DNA of 64,000 nucleotides from Lentzea californiensis (GTDB lineage: Bacteria > Actinomycetota > Actinomycetes > Mycobacteriales > Pseudonocardiaceae), in assembly GCF_024648825.1 (NCBI RefSeq), contig NZ_JANBBE010000003.1:496001-560000 (forward strand). Direction: 5' to 3'. Position 1 is the first letter of the stretch. Each line of letters opens with the position of its first letter. The position numbers and the translations under genes were made by a program. Shown piece by piece: positions 1 through 12,300 of this stretch. The notes below the pieces were generated by a model, which was given only the letters and a program-made list of their open reading frames with translations, was not told the origin of the DNA and made no database searches.

Positions 1-1103
1 GTCGTCAGGCTCGTCGCCGGGAACCGGGCGAACATCCGCTCCGGCAGCACCGGCACGATCACCGCCACCTGCACCACGGCGAAGACCGACAGCACCGAGA
101 CGGCCACTGGCAACCGCGACCGTCCGCGGGTCAGCCACTCGTCCGCGATCACCCAGCCCGCGGCGACCAGCGGCACCAGGTAGCCCTCGGTGTAGTCGAT
201 GCCGCTGGGCGCGACGGCGAGCACCAGCGCCGTGCCGATGAGGTAGGCCGCCCCCAGCGCCCGCGCCGGTCGCCATCGCGGCCGCCGCAGCAGGCCTGCC
301 ACGCCCGTGACCAGGACGAAGGCCACTGCCGGCCCCGTGAGGAACGCGACGTAGAGGGGGAACATCAGCCCGTCTGTCCAGTTGCCCTCGGACAGCGTCC
401 GCGCCATGACGAGCTGCGGCCAGCCGTTGACCGCCTGGTAGATGACGTTCGGCGCGCCGATCAGCAGGGTCAGCCCGGCGCCTGCCCACAGCCACCGGCT
501 GCGCAACTCCTGGCGCGGCCCCACCACGAGCAGCGCCAGCACCAGCGTCACCGGCAGCAGGAGTACGACGTACTTGGCGTAGGTCGCCACTCCGCACGTG
601 GCACCGGCGGCCAGCCACCACCGGCCGTCCCCGCGCAGCAGCGCCCGCAACGCGAACAGCGCCACCGCGCTCCAGGCGACGAGGTCCGGGCTGTTGGTCA
701 GCAGGAAGTGGGCCACGACGAGCACGGTCACCGACGTGCCGGAGGTGGCCGCCGCGAGCACCTGTGCCCGTGGCCCGCCGCCCAGTTCCGCGGTGACCAG
801 CGCGGCGAGCACGACGACGGCCAGGCCGCACAGCAGGGCCGGCGTCCGGACACCCCAAGCCGTGTCGCCGAACAGCACCGCGCCCGCCTTCGCCAGCAGC
901 GGCGCGAGCGGTGGCTGGTCGAAGTACCCCCAGTGCGGATCGTCGCCCAGCATCCGGAAGTAGAGCTCGTCCGCCGAGAGTCCGTAGTTCCCGGCGAACG
1001 GGAACACCAGGGCCGCGTAGAGCACCGCGACCACCGCCACCGGGCGTCGCGCCAGCGGTACGGCCAAGCCGGTTCGCGCCGCCACGCCCTCGATCGTGAA
1101 CAC
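1..1103 (-). CDS. GT39/ArnT-like polytopic glycosyltransferase (partial, C-terminus off the window)
   Basis: Translating the minus strand from the GTG at 1103-1101 gives an open frame to the window edge (about 367 residues). It begins MFTIEGVAARTG and contains the block DDPHWGYFDQPPL at about residues 54-66, followed by many hydrophobic helices. That block, an acidic first-loop motif followed by a GY.DQPPL signature, is typical of PMT_2/GT39 membrane glycosyltransferases, which move a sugar from a polyprenyl-phosphate carrier to an acceptor outside the membrane. GAGGGGAGC lies about 8 nt upstream of the GTG and supports this start. The gene is divergent from the NRPS operon and separated from it by about 850 bp, so a role in that pathway is not indicated. 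The C-terminal part is missing. The acceptor cannot be inferred. The family call is fairly firm and the substrate is unknown. Confidence 0.75.
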   Translation of the reverse strand, partial: MFTIEGVAARTGLAVPLARRPVAVVAVLYAALVFPFAGNYGLSADELYFRMLGDDPHWGYFDQPPLAPLLAKAGAVLFGDTAWGVRTPALLCGLAVVVLAALVTAELGGGPRAQVLAAATSGTSVTVLVVAHFLLTNSPDLVAWSAVALFALRALLRGDGRWWLAAGATCGVATYAKYVVLLLPVTLVLALLVVGPRQELRSRWLWAGAGLTLLIGAPNVIYQAVNGWPQLVMARTLSEGNWTDGLMFPLYVAFLTGPAVAFVLVTGVAGLLRRPRWRPARALGAAYLIGTALVLAVAPSGIDYTEGYLVPLVAAGWVIADEWLTRGRSRLPVAVSVLSVFAVVQVAVIVPVLPERMFARFPATSLT

Positions 1104-1120
1104 CGAATCGCTCCCCTCGT

Positions 1121-1139
1121 GGTGACCACGGGGGTCACC
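1121..1139. promoter_or_regulatory. Palindrome upstream of the glycosyltransferase start (possible operator)
   Basis: GGTGACC (1121-1127) is followed by a 5-nt spacer and GGTCACC (1133-1139), perfect 7-bp arms. It lies just upstream of the ribosome site of the minus-strand glycosyltransferase gene. The position and symmetry suit a dimeric repressor site. No cognate regulator is evident nearby. Confidence 0.3.
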
Positions 1140-1492
1140 GCGACGGCGATGCTATCGATGATCAGCTCCGCGCATTGCTCCAATTGGCAGCAATCGCCTC
1201 TGACGCAGAATCAAACACGAAGAAGATTGAATCCGATGGAACCGTCATAGTCGGACGTGCGTCTATAGCATGTGCCGGGACACATCGTTGTGCAATGGCA
1301 TCGAAATTGGGGAATGGCCGACAAACGACAGCAAGCTCGTCTTCGGCCCGTCTCAACTGGTGGGGGAATCCGTGCGTGAATACCAAATCGCCGCTGAAGG
1401 CTGGGGCTTTCGGGGTGCATGTGACGCGTGGCACAGCATTCAGTCACTGCCTGTGTCTGAGTGGGTGCGCGAGGTAACAACGTGCAGTAGTC

Positions 1493-1504
1493 CGCCGATC
1501 GGCG
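1493..1504. promoter_or_regulatory. 12-bp perfect palindrome in the NRPS upstream region
   Basis: CGCCGATCGGCG reads the same on both strands. It sits at the edge of the AT-rich stretch, about 450 bp ahead of the first NRPS start. It could be an operator, or chance in GC-rich DNA. Confidence 0.2.
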
Positions 1505-1950
1505 TATAAGCGGATTGATGAACTTTATTCTATTTCTGAATTGGGCTGTTCGGCGGATTCATGCAGGTCCTGGGCCTGGCTAATCTGCGGTTGTCGCTTC
1601 GGCGGCTCTGGGGGCTTCTTTGGGGTGGGGTGCTTTCGCCGACCCGCTGATTCGCGTGCGCTTCTCGCGTCCGGTGGTGTAGGCGGATGACGCAAGGGGG
1701 TTTTCATGGCTGTTGTCCGAGAATTGACGCATGGGTCGCCGACGTGCGCGTTGCCCGCACGGGTGTGGCATCAGTGAGCCGCATATCGCGGCGTACTCCC
1801 GAAGACGCGACCTGATCCGCCGGCATCTCGTGCACGGCGACAGTCCACGAGCCCGGACTTCGAAAGGGGCTCCTTCACCCGCTGTATCTGTGACTTCAGC
1901 GGTCTCTCTGTCCTGGTGTGCCGGGACAATCAGCAAAGAGGAGCAGTTCA

Positions 1951-4900
1951 GTGGTTGAGCGGCGCGCGCCCGGCGTTCGGTACTCGCTGACGGCGGCGCA
2001 GGTGGACATGTGGCTGTCGGCCGAGTTGCTCGGCGACACCCCGGAGTTCAACCCCGCGCAGTACGTGGTGCTCCGCGGGCCCGTCGACGAGGAGCTGCTG
2101 CGGGCAGGCGCCCGCGTCGCGGCCCAGGAGACCGACGCCTACCGGCTGTACTTCGGTGAGCACGCGGACGGTGCGCCCTGGCAGGCGCTCGCCGGCGAGC
2201 TGCCCGACGACGTCATGCCGGTGGTGGACCTGCGCGGTGAGGCCGATCCGGCGGAGGCGGCGCGGGCGTGGATGCACGCCGACGGCGCCCGGCCGATCGA
2301 CCACCGGTCGGCGCCCCTCTGGCGGTGGGCGCTGCTGCGCGTCGCCGGCGCCGAGTACTGGTGGTACCACCGGGCGCACCACCTCATCACGGACATCTTC
2401 TCGTTCAACCTGCTCACGCAACGCGTCGCCGAGATCTGCTCCGGGGAGCACCGGCCGCGCTACTTCGGTTCCTGGGCCGATGTTGTGACCGAGGACGAGG
2501 CCTACCAGCACTCCGCCGACAGGGCGGCCGACGAGCGGTACTGGCTGGACTCGGTCGCGGAAGCGGTGCGGGACAGGCAGGACGAACGGCGTGCCGACCG
2601 GCAGCGGCCGTCCCGGCGGCGCACGGTCGCCGTCGACGCGGCGTTGCGCGGCGCGGTCCTCGACTGCTGTGCCGAACTGGGCATGCGCGTCCCGCACTTC
2701 CTCGTCTCGGCGTTCGCCGCCTACCAGCGGCAGCTGACCGATCGCGACGACGTGGTGTTCAGCCTCCCCACGGCCGCCCGGCGCAGTCCGCTGGCCCGCG
2801 CGACCCCCGGCCTGCTGGCCAACGTCGCGCCGGTGGTCCTGCACGTGCCGGGCACGACGACCGTCCGGCAGCTGACCGGCGCCACCACCGCGCGGCTGGC
2901 CGAGATCGGCGCCAGGTCGCGGTACCGGGGCGAGGACCTGGCCCGGCGGATCGGCGTCGCCGGCAACGGCGCCTGGTTCGGTCCCACGCTCAACGTGGTC
3001 GACTTCAACCGGTCACGCGCCTTCGGCCCCGATGTGCACGCCGACGCGCCCCGCAACCTCGCGGTCGGTCCCGTTCGCGACCTCACCGTCACCACCTACG
3101 GCTGGTCGCGCGGTGATCAGGCGTGGCTCGACGTCGACGTCGAGGACGGCGTGGCCGCCGACGCCGAACTCGCTCTGCACGAGCAGCGGTTCCTCGATGT
3201 CCTCGAAAAGCTCGCCCGCGGGCCGGTGGACGACGGACTGCCTTCGTCCACTGTGGATTCAGGGCTCACCCGGCGGTGGGGATCTGGAGCCACGCCGGGC
3301 GCTGCCGCGAGCGTCCCCGACCTCATCGCGGGGTACGCCGAGACCCGGCCCGAACAGTCCGCCGTCGTGTGCGGTCAGGACCAGCTGTCCTTCCGCGAGC
3401 TGGGGGAGCGGGCCGACGCGCTCGCCGCCCGGCTCCAACGCGCAGGGGTGACCGCGGAGTCACCGGTCGCCGTGCTGGTGCCGCGCGGGCTCGAACTGGC
3501 TGTCGCCTTCCAGGGCGTGCTGCGCTCCGGTGGCGTCTACGTGCCGATCAACCCCGGACTGCCCGCGGAAAGGCTGGCGTTCCTGCTGGCCGACGTCGGC
3601 GCGGTCGCCGCGGTGACGACGCCGGAGCTGGCCGGTGAGCTGAGCGGCTTCGCCACGGTGCTGGTGTTCGGCGAGGAGTCCCCGGTCGCCGAAGGTGCGC
3701 CGGTGCGCGTCGAGCCCGGCGCGTTGGCGTACGTGGCTTACACGTCCGGATCGACCGGGCGGCCCAAGGGTGTGGCGGTGACGCACGCCGCGCTGTCGTC
3801 GTACGTGGCCGGCTGGCGTGAGGCGCTCACCCCGCTGGGTGGTCCCGGCACCGTGCTGTCCATGTCCGGCCCCGGTTTCGACGTGTCCATCGGTGACATG
3901 ACGCGGGCGCTGGCGTTCGGGCAGACGGTGGTGTTCCTGCCGCACGACGAGGTCGTCTCGGTCGAGTCCCTGCACCGGACGCTGGCCGGCCACGAGGTCG
4001 AGGTCGCCGAGATCGTGCCCGGCATGCTCCTGCGCGATCTCGCCGCCCACTGCCGGGAGGCGGGCCAGGTCGAGTCGTTGCGCCTGGTCATCTCCGGCAC
4101 GGACATGTGGACGTACGACGCACTCGTGTCGGCCGTCGCGGCCGTGGCGCCCAATGCCGTGCCGGGCAACGTGTTCGGCGTGACCGAGGCCGCGATCGAC
4201 TCGATCTTCCACCCGGTCCTGGAGCGGCCGGAGCACGAGGGCGAGGTGGTCCCCATCGGCGGACCGCTGGCCGGTGTCGGCGTCTTCGTCGTGGACGGGT
4301 CGCTGCGGCCGGTGCCGGTGGGCGTCGAGGGTGAGCTACTGGTCGGGGGCGCCGGTCTGGCCCGTGGCTATGTGGGCCGTCCGGACCTGACCGCGGAACG
4401 GTTCCTGCCCGACGTGTTCGGTGGATCCGGCGGTCGGTTGTACCGCACCGGCGACCGTGCCCGGTGGCGTGCGGACGGCGTGCTCGAGTTCCTCGGCCGG
4501 GTGGACGAACAGGTCAAGATCCGCGGCTACCGGGTCGAGCCTGGTGAGGTCGAGGTCGTCATCGGTGACCACCCGGACGTTCGTGATGTCGTTGTGGTGG
4601 CACGGGATGGTGGCCCGCACGGAGGCAAGCGCCTCGTCGCGTACGTCGTCGCGGAAGGCGAGTTCAGCGGCTCGGCGTTGCGGTCGTGGTTGCGCGAGCG
4701 AGTGCCGGACTACCTCGTGCCGTCGATGTTCGTGGCGCTGGACAGGTTGCCGCTCACGCCGAACGGCAAGGTCGACCGCCGGGGCCTGCCAGACCCCGAG
4801 CCCGAGACGGGCGAGGTGTACGAGGCACCCCGGACGTCCACAGAGGACGCTCTGGCGGCGGTGTGGTCGCAGGTGCTGGGTGTCGACCGCGTCGGCGTGC

Positions 4901-6396
4901 ACGACAACTTCTTCGAGCTGGGCGGCGACTCGATCCTGAGCCTGCAGATCGTGGCGCGTGCCCGTGCCGCCGGTCTGGGCCTCGGTGTGGCCGACGTGCT
5001 GTCCCGCCAGACCGTCGCCGAGCTGGCGGCCGCGGTGCGCGACAGCCCCGCGGTGACGCTGGCGGAGCAGGGTGTGGTCACCGGACCTGTGCCGTTGACG
5101 CCGATCCAGCACTGGTTCCTGGCGCAGGACATCGAGGACCGGGACCACTGGAACTGGTCGGGCGTGTTCGAGCTCGCACCGGGCACCGACCCCGGTCGGC
5201 TGGCCGGGGCACTCGACGCCCTGGTCGCGCATCACGACGCGTTGCGCCTCCGGTTCTCGTCCGGCGGCCAGCACAACGACGGCGTCGAGACCGCTGGCCT
5301 GCTTCGGGTGGTCGAGGGCGACGCGGACGTGGTCGCGGAGATGACCGCGGCGCAGAAGTCGTTGCGTCTGGCCGACGGCCCGCTGGTGGCCGCTGTGTTC
5401 TTCGACCGCGGCGACCTGCCCGCGTTGCTGGGCCTGGTCGTGCACCACCTGGTGATGGACGGCGTCTCGTGGAACGTGCTGCTGGAGGACCTCGGCACCG
5501 CGTACCGCTCGGAGGCGCTGGGCCCGAAGACGACCTCGTTCCAGCAGTGGGCCGAGCAGCTTCAGACGTTCGACCCCAGCGGTGAACGGGACCACTGGGC
5601 CGCGGCGACCTCCGGGGTGGTCGCGCTGCCGGTCGACCGCGACGGGCTCAACGACGAACGTTCCGCACGGGTGCACACGACGTGGCTGGACGCCGGGACG
5701 ACCGCCGCGTTGCTGGGCGACGCGCACAAGGCCTATCGCACGCAGGGCAACGACCTGCTGCTGGCGGCGCTGGTGCGGACGCTCGGCCCGTGGGCGGGCA
5801 CCGACGAGCTGACCATCGACCTGGAGAGCCACGGCCGTGAGGCGATCACCGACGGGGTCGACCTGTCGCGGACCGTCGGGTGGTTCACGTCGATCTTCCC
5901 CGTGCAACTGCGCCGGGACGAGGATCTCGGCACGACGGTGAAAGCCGTGAAGGAGCAGCTCAGGGCTGTGCCGCGCCGAGGTGTCGGCTACGGCGCACTG
6001 CGCTGGTTGCACGGAGAACTGGCCGATGCGCCGGATCGCCCCGTGCTGTTCAACTACCTGGGGGCCGCCGCGGCCACCGGCGATCTGCTGCGCCGCGAAC
6101 TGCCTGCGGCATCAAGGGGTGCGGCGACGTCCGGCGAAGGCACGCGGTCCCACGTGCTGAACCTCGAGGTGACCCGCACCGCCGACGGGCGGCTGCAGGT
6201 CGAGTGGCACTACAGCGCCGGACTGCACGAGGCCGCGACCGTCGAACGGCTCGCCGGCGCTTATCAGCGTGAGCTGGAGGCGGTGGTCGAGCACTGCCGG
6301 TCCGGCGTCTCGGGTCTCACGCCGTCGGACTTCCCGCTGGCGTCGCTGGCGCAGCATGAGGTCGACCGGCTGGCGGCGCGGTTCCCCGGCCTGGCG
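1951..6396 (+). other. NRPS module 1: starter C - A(basic) - T - E
   Basis: Residues 1-1482. The first C domain (about 10-435) differs from all others here and resembles the EntF-type condensation domain (LTAAQ near the start, WWYHRAHHLITD, GPTLNVVDF). Its active-site motif is HHLITDI (H143, H144, D148), with the usual Gly replaced by Ile. Such a domain at the start of an assembly line normally joins an acyl group to the first amino acid. The A domain spans about 455-955, carrier Ser994 is in GGDSILSL, and the E domain (about 1045-1465) has HHLVMDG at 1165-1171 plus the GVGYG and FNYLG motifs. No acyl-AMP ligase or acyl carrier gene is in the window to supply the starter. Confidence 0.85.
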
Positions 6397-9300
6397 GACG
6401 TCTACCGGCTGGCGCCCGTGCAGTCGGGCATGTTGTTCGGTGTCGTGGGTGCTCCCGCGGAGGACGGGCTCTACTGGGGGCAGGGGATCTACGAGCTCAC
6501 CGGCACCGTCGAGGCGGACCGGCTCGCCGGCGCCTGGCGTTCGGTGATCGCGCGCCAGGCGGCGCTGCGCAGCGGGTTCGTCTGGGAGGGCGTCAGCGAG
6601 CCGGTGCAGGTCGTGCTGTCCGATGTGGACGTTCCACTCCAGGCGCACGACTGGTCGGATCTCGACGGGGACACCCAGCAGACCCGGTTGCGGGAGCTGC
6701 TGGCGCAGGACCGCGCACTGGGGTTCGACCTCGCCGCGCCGCCGCTGACGCGTCTGTACCTCGTCGACCGCGGTCTCGGGCAGCACTGGCTCCTCTGGGG
6801 GCTCTACCAGGGCTTGTGCGACGGGTGGAGTCTGCCCGTCGTCATGGACGAGGTGCTGGCCGCTTACGACGGCTCGTCGCCTGCTCCGGTGCGGTCGTAC
6901 CGCGAGTTCATCTCGTGGCTGGACGGGCGTGACCCGAGCGAGGCCGAGGGATTCTGGCGGTCCTACCTGGACGGTTTCGAGGCGCCGACGCCGTTGCCGG
7001 TGGACCGCTTGGCCACCAGCCACTACGCGCAGGACCGGCGGCGCACGCACCTCGACGCGAGCGTGACCGCCGCCCTGGTCGACCTGGCCCGCCGGGAACG
7101 CGTGACGTTGTCGGCGGTCGTGCAGGCCGCGTGGGCCAAGGTGCTGTCGGCCACCTCGGGTGAGGACGAGGTGGTGTTCGGCCTGACCGTGTCGGGCCGC
7201 CCCGCCGACCTGCCCGGGGTCGAGTCGACCGTGGGTCTGTTCATCAACACGCTGCCGGTGCGGGTCGCCGTGCCCGCGGACGTGCCGTTCACGTCGTGGC
7301 TGCGGGAGCTGCGGGACAACCAGGGCGCGGTGCAGCGGTTCGAGTACACGCCGCTCGTCGACGCGCAGCGCTGGTCGTCCGTGCCCGGTGGCCGCGCGTT
7401 GTTCGACAGCATCGTGGTGCTGCGCAACTACCCCGGCGGCCGGAGCCGGGCCGCCGGCTTCGAGCTGTCGCCGTTGCTCGACTCGGTGGAGCAGGGCAAC
7501 TACCCGCTCACCTTCGCGGTCGACGTGGAGGCCGAGCTCAAGATCGAGGCCGAGTTCTCCACCGCCGCGTTCGACGCGGTGACGGTCGAACGGATCCTCG
7601 ACCAGCTCACCGTCGTGCTGACGGCGGTGACCGAACGGCCGGACCTGCCCGTGCAGGACGTGCCCCTGCAGCGGCCGGAGCAGGCGGCGGCACTGGTGGC
7701 GTGGGGCGAGACCCCCGAGCCCGCCACCGAGCGGCCGGTGCCGGACCTGGTCGACGACTGGGCTCGGATCTCGCCCGAGGTCGCGGTGGTCTGCGGTGCG
7801 GAGAGCCTGACGTTCGCCGAGCTGGGTTTCCGGGCCGACGCACTGGCCGGCCGGCTTCAGAACGCCGGAGTGACCGTGGGCTCGCGGGTCGCGGTGCTGG
7901 TGCCGCGCGGGATCGACCTCGCCGTCGCCTTCCAGGGCGTGCTGCGCGCCGGTGGCGTCTACGTGCCGGTCAACCCGGGGATTCCCGCGGAGCGGCTGGC
8001 GTTCCTGCTGGCCGACGCCGGTGCGACGGTCGCGGTCACGACTCCGGCGCTGGCCGGTGAGGTGGCCGGGCTCGCCGAGGTGCTGGTGCTGGACGAGGAC
8101 TCTCCGGGGTTCGGCGCCCTGCCGGTGCGCATCGATCCCGACGCGTTGGCGTACGTGGCCTACACGTCAGGGTCGACTGGACGGCCCAAGGGCGTTGCGG
8201 TGTCTCACGGCGCGTTGTCGTCGTACGTGGCGGGATGGCGGGAAGGGCTCGCCGATCTGGGCGGTCCCGGCACTGTGCTGTCGATGTCGGGTCCTGGGTT
8301 CGACGTGTCCATCGGTGACATGACGCGGGCGTTGGCGTTCGGCCGGACGGTGGTGTTCCTGCCGCACGACGAGCACGTGACGGTGGAGTCGCTGCGCGAG
8401 ACCTTGGTGGACCACGAGGTCGAGGTCGCGGAGATCGTGCCGGGCATGCTGTTGCGCGACCTTGCGGCTCATTGCCGGGAGGCCGGGCCGGTGAAGTCGC
8501 TGCGCCTGGTGATCTCCGGCACCGACATGTGGACGCACGACGCGTTGACGACCGCTGTGGCGGAGGTGGCGCCGAACGCGGTGCCGGGCAACGTGTTCGG
8601 TGTGACCGAGGCGGCGATCGACTCGATCTTCCACCCGGTCGGCGAGGACCACCCTGCCGCGGTCGTGCCGATCGGCACGCCGCTGGCCGGTGCCCGTGCC
8701 GTCGTGGTGGACGCCAGGATGCGACCGGCGCCGGTGGGGGTGCCCGGTGAGCTGCTGGTCGGTGGATCCGGTGTGGCCCAGGGGTATGTGGGCCGGCCCG
8801 ACCTGACCTCGGAGCGGTTCGTTCCCGACGTGTTCGGTGGATCCGGCGGTCGGTTGTACCGCACCGGTGACCGGGCTCGGTGGCGTGCCGACGGGACGAT
8901 CGAGTTCCTGGGTCGTGTCGACGAGCAGGTGAAGATCCGTGGATACCGGGTCGAGCCGGGCGAGGTCGAGGTCGTCATCGGCGATCACCCGGACGTGCGT
9001 GACGTCGTTGTGGTGGCACGTGATGGTGGGCCTCACGGTGGCAAGCGCTTGGTCGCGTACGTTGTCGCGGAAGGCGAGTTCAGCAGCTCGGTGCTGCGGG
9101 CGTGGCTGCGGGAGCGGGTGCCGGATTACCTCGTGCCGTCGGTGTTCGTGGCGTTGGACCGGTTGCCGCTGACGCCGAACGGGAAGGTGGACCGGCGCGG
9201 TCTGCCCGAGCCGGAGCTGGAGGCGGTCGCCGAGACCTACGTCGCGCCTCGGACCGCCGTCGAGGAGATCCTCGCGGCGGTGTGGAGCGGTGTGCTCGGT

Positions 9301-12300
9301 GTCGAACGCGTTGGCGTGCACGACAACTTCTTCGAACTGGGCGGCGACTCCATCCTGAGTCTGCAGATCGTGGCGCGCACTCGTGCCGCTGATCTGGGTG
9401 TGGACGTGGCGGACGTGTTCGCCCACCAGACCATCGCCGAGCTCGCGCTCGTGGTGCGGGAAGCACCTGCGGTCTCGCTGGCGGAACAGGGCGTTGTAAC
9501 CGGGGCTGTGCCGTTGACGCCGATCCAGCACTGGTTCCTGGCGCAGGACGTCCCGAACCGGGACCACTGGAACTGGTCGGGTGTGTTCGAGCTGGCGCCC
9601 GGCACCGACCCGGTCCGGCTGGGTCAGGCGCTCGACGTCCTCGTCGCGCACCACGACGCGCTGCGGATCCGGTTCGGTCCGGACGGCCAGCACAACGCTC
9701 CGGTCGGGACCGGTGGGTTCCTGCGCGTCGTCGTGGGCGATGAGGCTGTGGTCGCGGAGATGACCGCGGCGCAGACGTCGTTGCGCCTGAACGACGGCCC
9801 GCTCGTGGCCGCCGTCTACTTCGACCGCGGTGATCAGCCCGCGTGGCTGGGTTTGACCGTGCACCACCTGGTGATGGACGGCGTCTCGTGGAACGTGCTG
9901 CTGGAGGACCTCGGCACCGCGTACCGCTCGGAGGCGCTGGGGCCCAAGACGACGTCGTTCCAGCAGTGGGCGGAACACCTGCTGGAGCTGGAGGCCGGCG
10001 GCGAGCGGGAGCACTGGGCGGCGGCGACGTCGGACGTGGTCGCGCTTCCCGCCGACGGCGACGGCCCGAACACCGAGGCGTCCAGCACCGTGGTGAGCAC
10101 CTGGCTGGACGCCGACACGACCGCGGCGCTGTTCGGTGAGGCGCACAGGGCTTACCGGACGCAGGCCAACGACCTGCTGCTCGCCGCACTGGCGAACGTC
10201 CTGGGGGAGTGGGCGGGCACCGAGCACGTCACGGTCGACCTGGAGAGCCACGGCCGGGAAGGCCTGGACCTGTCGCGCACCGTCGGGTGGTTCACCTCGA
10301 TCTTCCCCGTGCGGCTGAGCCGGTACGAGGGTGTCGGCGCGACGGTGAAGGCCGTCAAGGAGCAGCTGCGGGCGGTGCCGCGCCGCGGTGTCGGCTACGG
10401 CGTGCTGCGGTGGGCGCAGGACGAGCCGGCCGGTGCGCCGGACCGGCCGGTGCTGTTCAACTACCTCGGTGCGTTCGACGCCGTCGACTCGGCCGGGCTG
10501 ATCCGCCGCGAGCTTCCCGCCGAACTGGCCGGCCCCATGCAGGGCCCCGGCGGAACGCGGGCCTACCCGTTGCAGCTCGAAGTGGTCCGCGCGGACGACG
10601 GACGGCTGCGGATCGACTGGCTGCACAGCACCAACCTGCACCGCTCCGAGACAGTGGAACGGGTCGCCGCGCACTACGTCGAGGCGTTGCGCGCGCTGGT
10701 GGCGCACTGCCGGACGGGTGTCACGGGCTTCACCCCGTCCGACTTCCCGTTGGCGTCGTTGACGCAGGACGAGTTCGACGGGCTCGCCGAGCGTTATCCG
10801 GTGGCGGACGTCTACCGGCTGGCACCCGTGCAGTCCGGGATGTTGTTCGGCGTCGCAGGTTCTCCTGTCGACGGGCTCTACTGGGGTCAGAGCGTCTACG
10901 ACCTCGCCGGTCCGATCGACACCGACCGGCTCGCCGGTGTCTGGCGTTCCGTGATCTCCCGGCACGCCGCGTTGCGCAGCGGGTTCGTGTGGGAGGGCGT
11001 CAGCGAACCGGTGCAGGTCGTGCTGTCCGATGTGGACGTTCCACTCCAGGTGCGCGACTGGTCGGATCTCGACGGGGACACCCAGCAGACACGGCTGCGC
11101 GAGTTGCTGGCGGAGGACCGTGCACTGGGCTTCGACCTGGCGGCACCGCCGTTGATGCGGCTCTACCTCGTCGATCGCGGCGAGGGCCGGTTGTGGCTGG
11201 TGTGGGGGCTGTACCAGGGTCTGTGCGACGGGTGGAGCCTGCCCGTCGTCATGGACGAGGTGCTGGCCGCCTACGACGGTTCGCCGCTGGCTCCGGTGCG
11301 GTCGTACCGCGAGTTCATCTCATGGCTGGACCGGCGTGATCCGGACGAGTCGGAGTCGTTCTGGCGCAGGGCGCTGGACGGGTTCGAGGCGCCCACACCG
11401 TTGCCGGTGGACCGGCTGGCGGCCGGCCACTACGCGCAGGACCGCCGCAGGACCATGCTGGACGAGCGCGTCACCACGAAGCTGGTGGAGCTGGCGCGCC
11501 GGGAACGCGTGACGCTGTCGACGGTGGTGCAGGCGGCGTGGGCCAAGGTCCTGTCCGCGTCGTCCGGCGAGGACGACGTGCTGTTCGGGCTCACCGTGTC
11601 CGGTCGTCCGGCTGACCTGGCCGGCGTCGAGTCGATCGTCGGCCTGTTCATCAACACGCTGCCGGTGCGGGCCGTCGTGCCCGCCGACGTGCCGTTCACG
11701 TCGTGGCTGCGCGAGCTGCAGGACAACCAGGTCGCGGTGCAGCGGTTCGAGTACACGCCGCTGGTGGACGTGCAGCGCTGGTCGGCCGTTCCTGGTGGGC
11801 GAGCACTGTTCGACTCCATCGTGGTGTTCGGCAACTACCCGCACCGGGAACTGCCGGACGACCTCGCCGAGATCCCGGACGGGTACGCCTCCGTCGACTC
11901 GGTGGAGCAGGGCAACTACCCGCTCACCTTCGCGGTCGACCTGGAGCGCACGCTGCGCATCGAGGCCGAGTTCTCCACGGCCGCCTTCGACGCCGTGACG
12001 GTCGAACGCGTCCTCGACCAGCTGGTGGTCGTGCTCACCGCCGTCGCGGAACGGCCTTCGCTGGCCGTCGCGGACGTGCCGTTGCAGCGGCCGGAGCAGG
12101 CCGCGGAACTGGTGGCGTGGGGCGAGACCCCGGTCCCGGCCACCGAGCCGTCCGTGCCCGAGCTGATCCACAGCTGGTCGGACACCGACGCCGTCGCCGT
12201 GGTGTGCGGCGAGGACCGGCTGACGTTCGCCGAGCTGAACGCTCGCGCCGATGGCCTCGCCGTCCGGCTCCAGGGGGCCGGTGTGACGGTGGAGTCGCCG

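Larger units (their letters stand above)
1104..1950. other. Non-coding, lower-GC intergenic region upstream of the NRPS operon
   Basis: About 850 bp separate the divergent glycosyltransferase from the first NRPS gene. The middle part (about 1150-1600) is visibly richer in A and T than the flanking genes. Several short open frames cross it on both strands, but none has a convincing ribosome site, family motif or codon bias, so I call none of them genes. It contains two palindromes (1121-1139 and 1493-1504). It probably carries the promoter of the NRPS operon, but I see no good -35/-10 pair. Confidence 0.6.

Noticed and set aside
1162..1509. Short open frames on both strands in the NRPS upstream region, including a 79-codon plus-strand frame at 1270-1509
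   Set aside because: No ribosome sites, no family motifs, and they overlap one another on opposite strands.
1515..1537. Promoter for the NRPS gene from TTGATG and TATTCT near 1515-1531
   Set aside because: The two hexamers are only 5 nt apart, too close for a -35/-10 pair.
1580..1936. 118-codon minus-strand frame ahead of the NRPS gene
   Set aside because: Arginine- and proline-rich low-complexity sequence typical of spurious frames; no ribosome site and it runs into the NRPS leader.
1951..3300. Siderophore synthetase, because the first C domain resembles EntF
   Set aside because: No isochorismate, DHB-ligase or siderophore export and uptake genes, and the rest of the assembly line is a poly-basic system.
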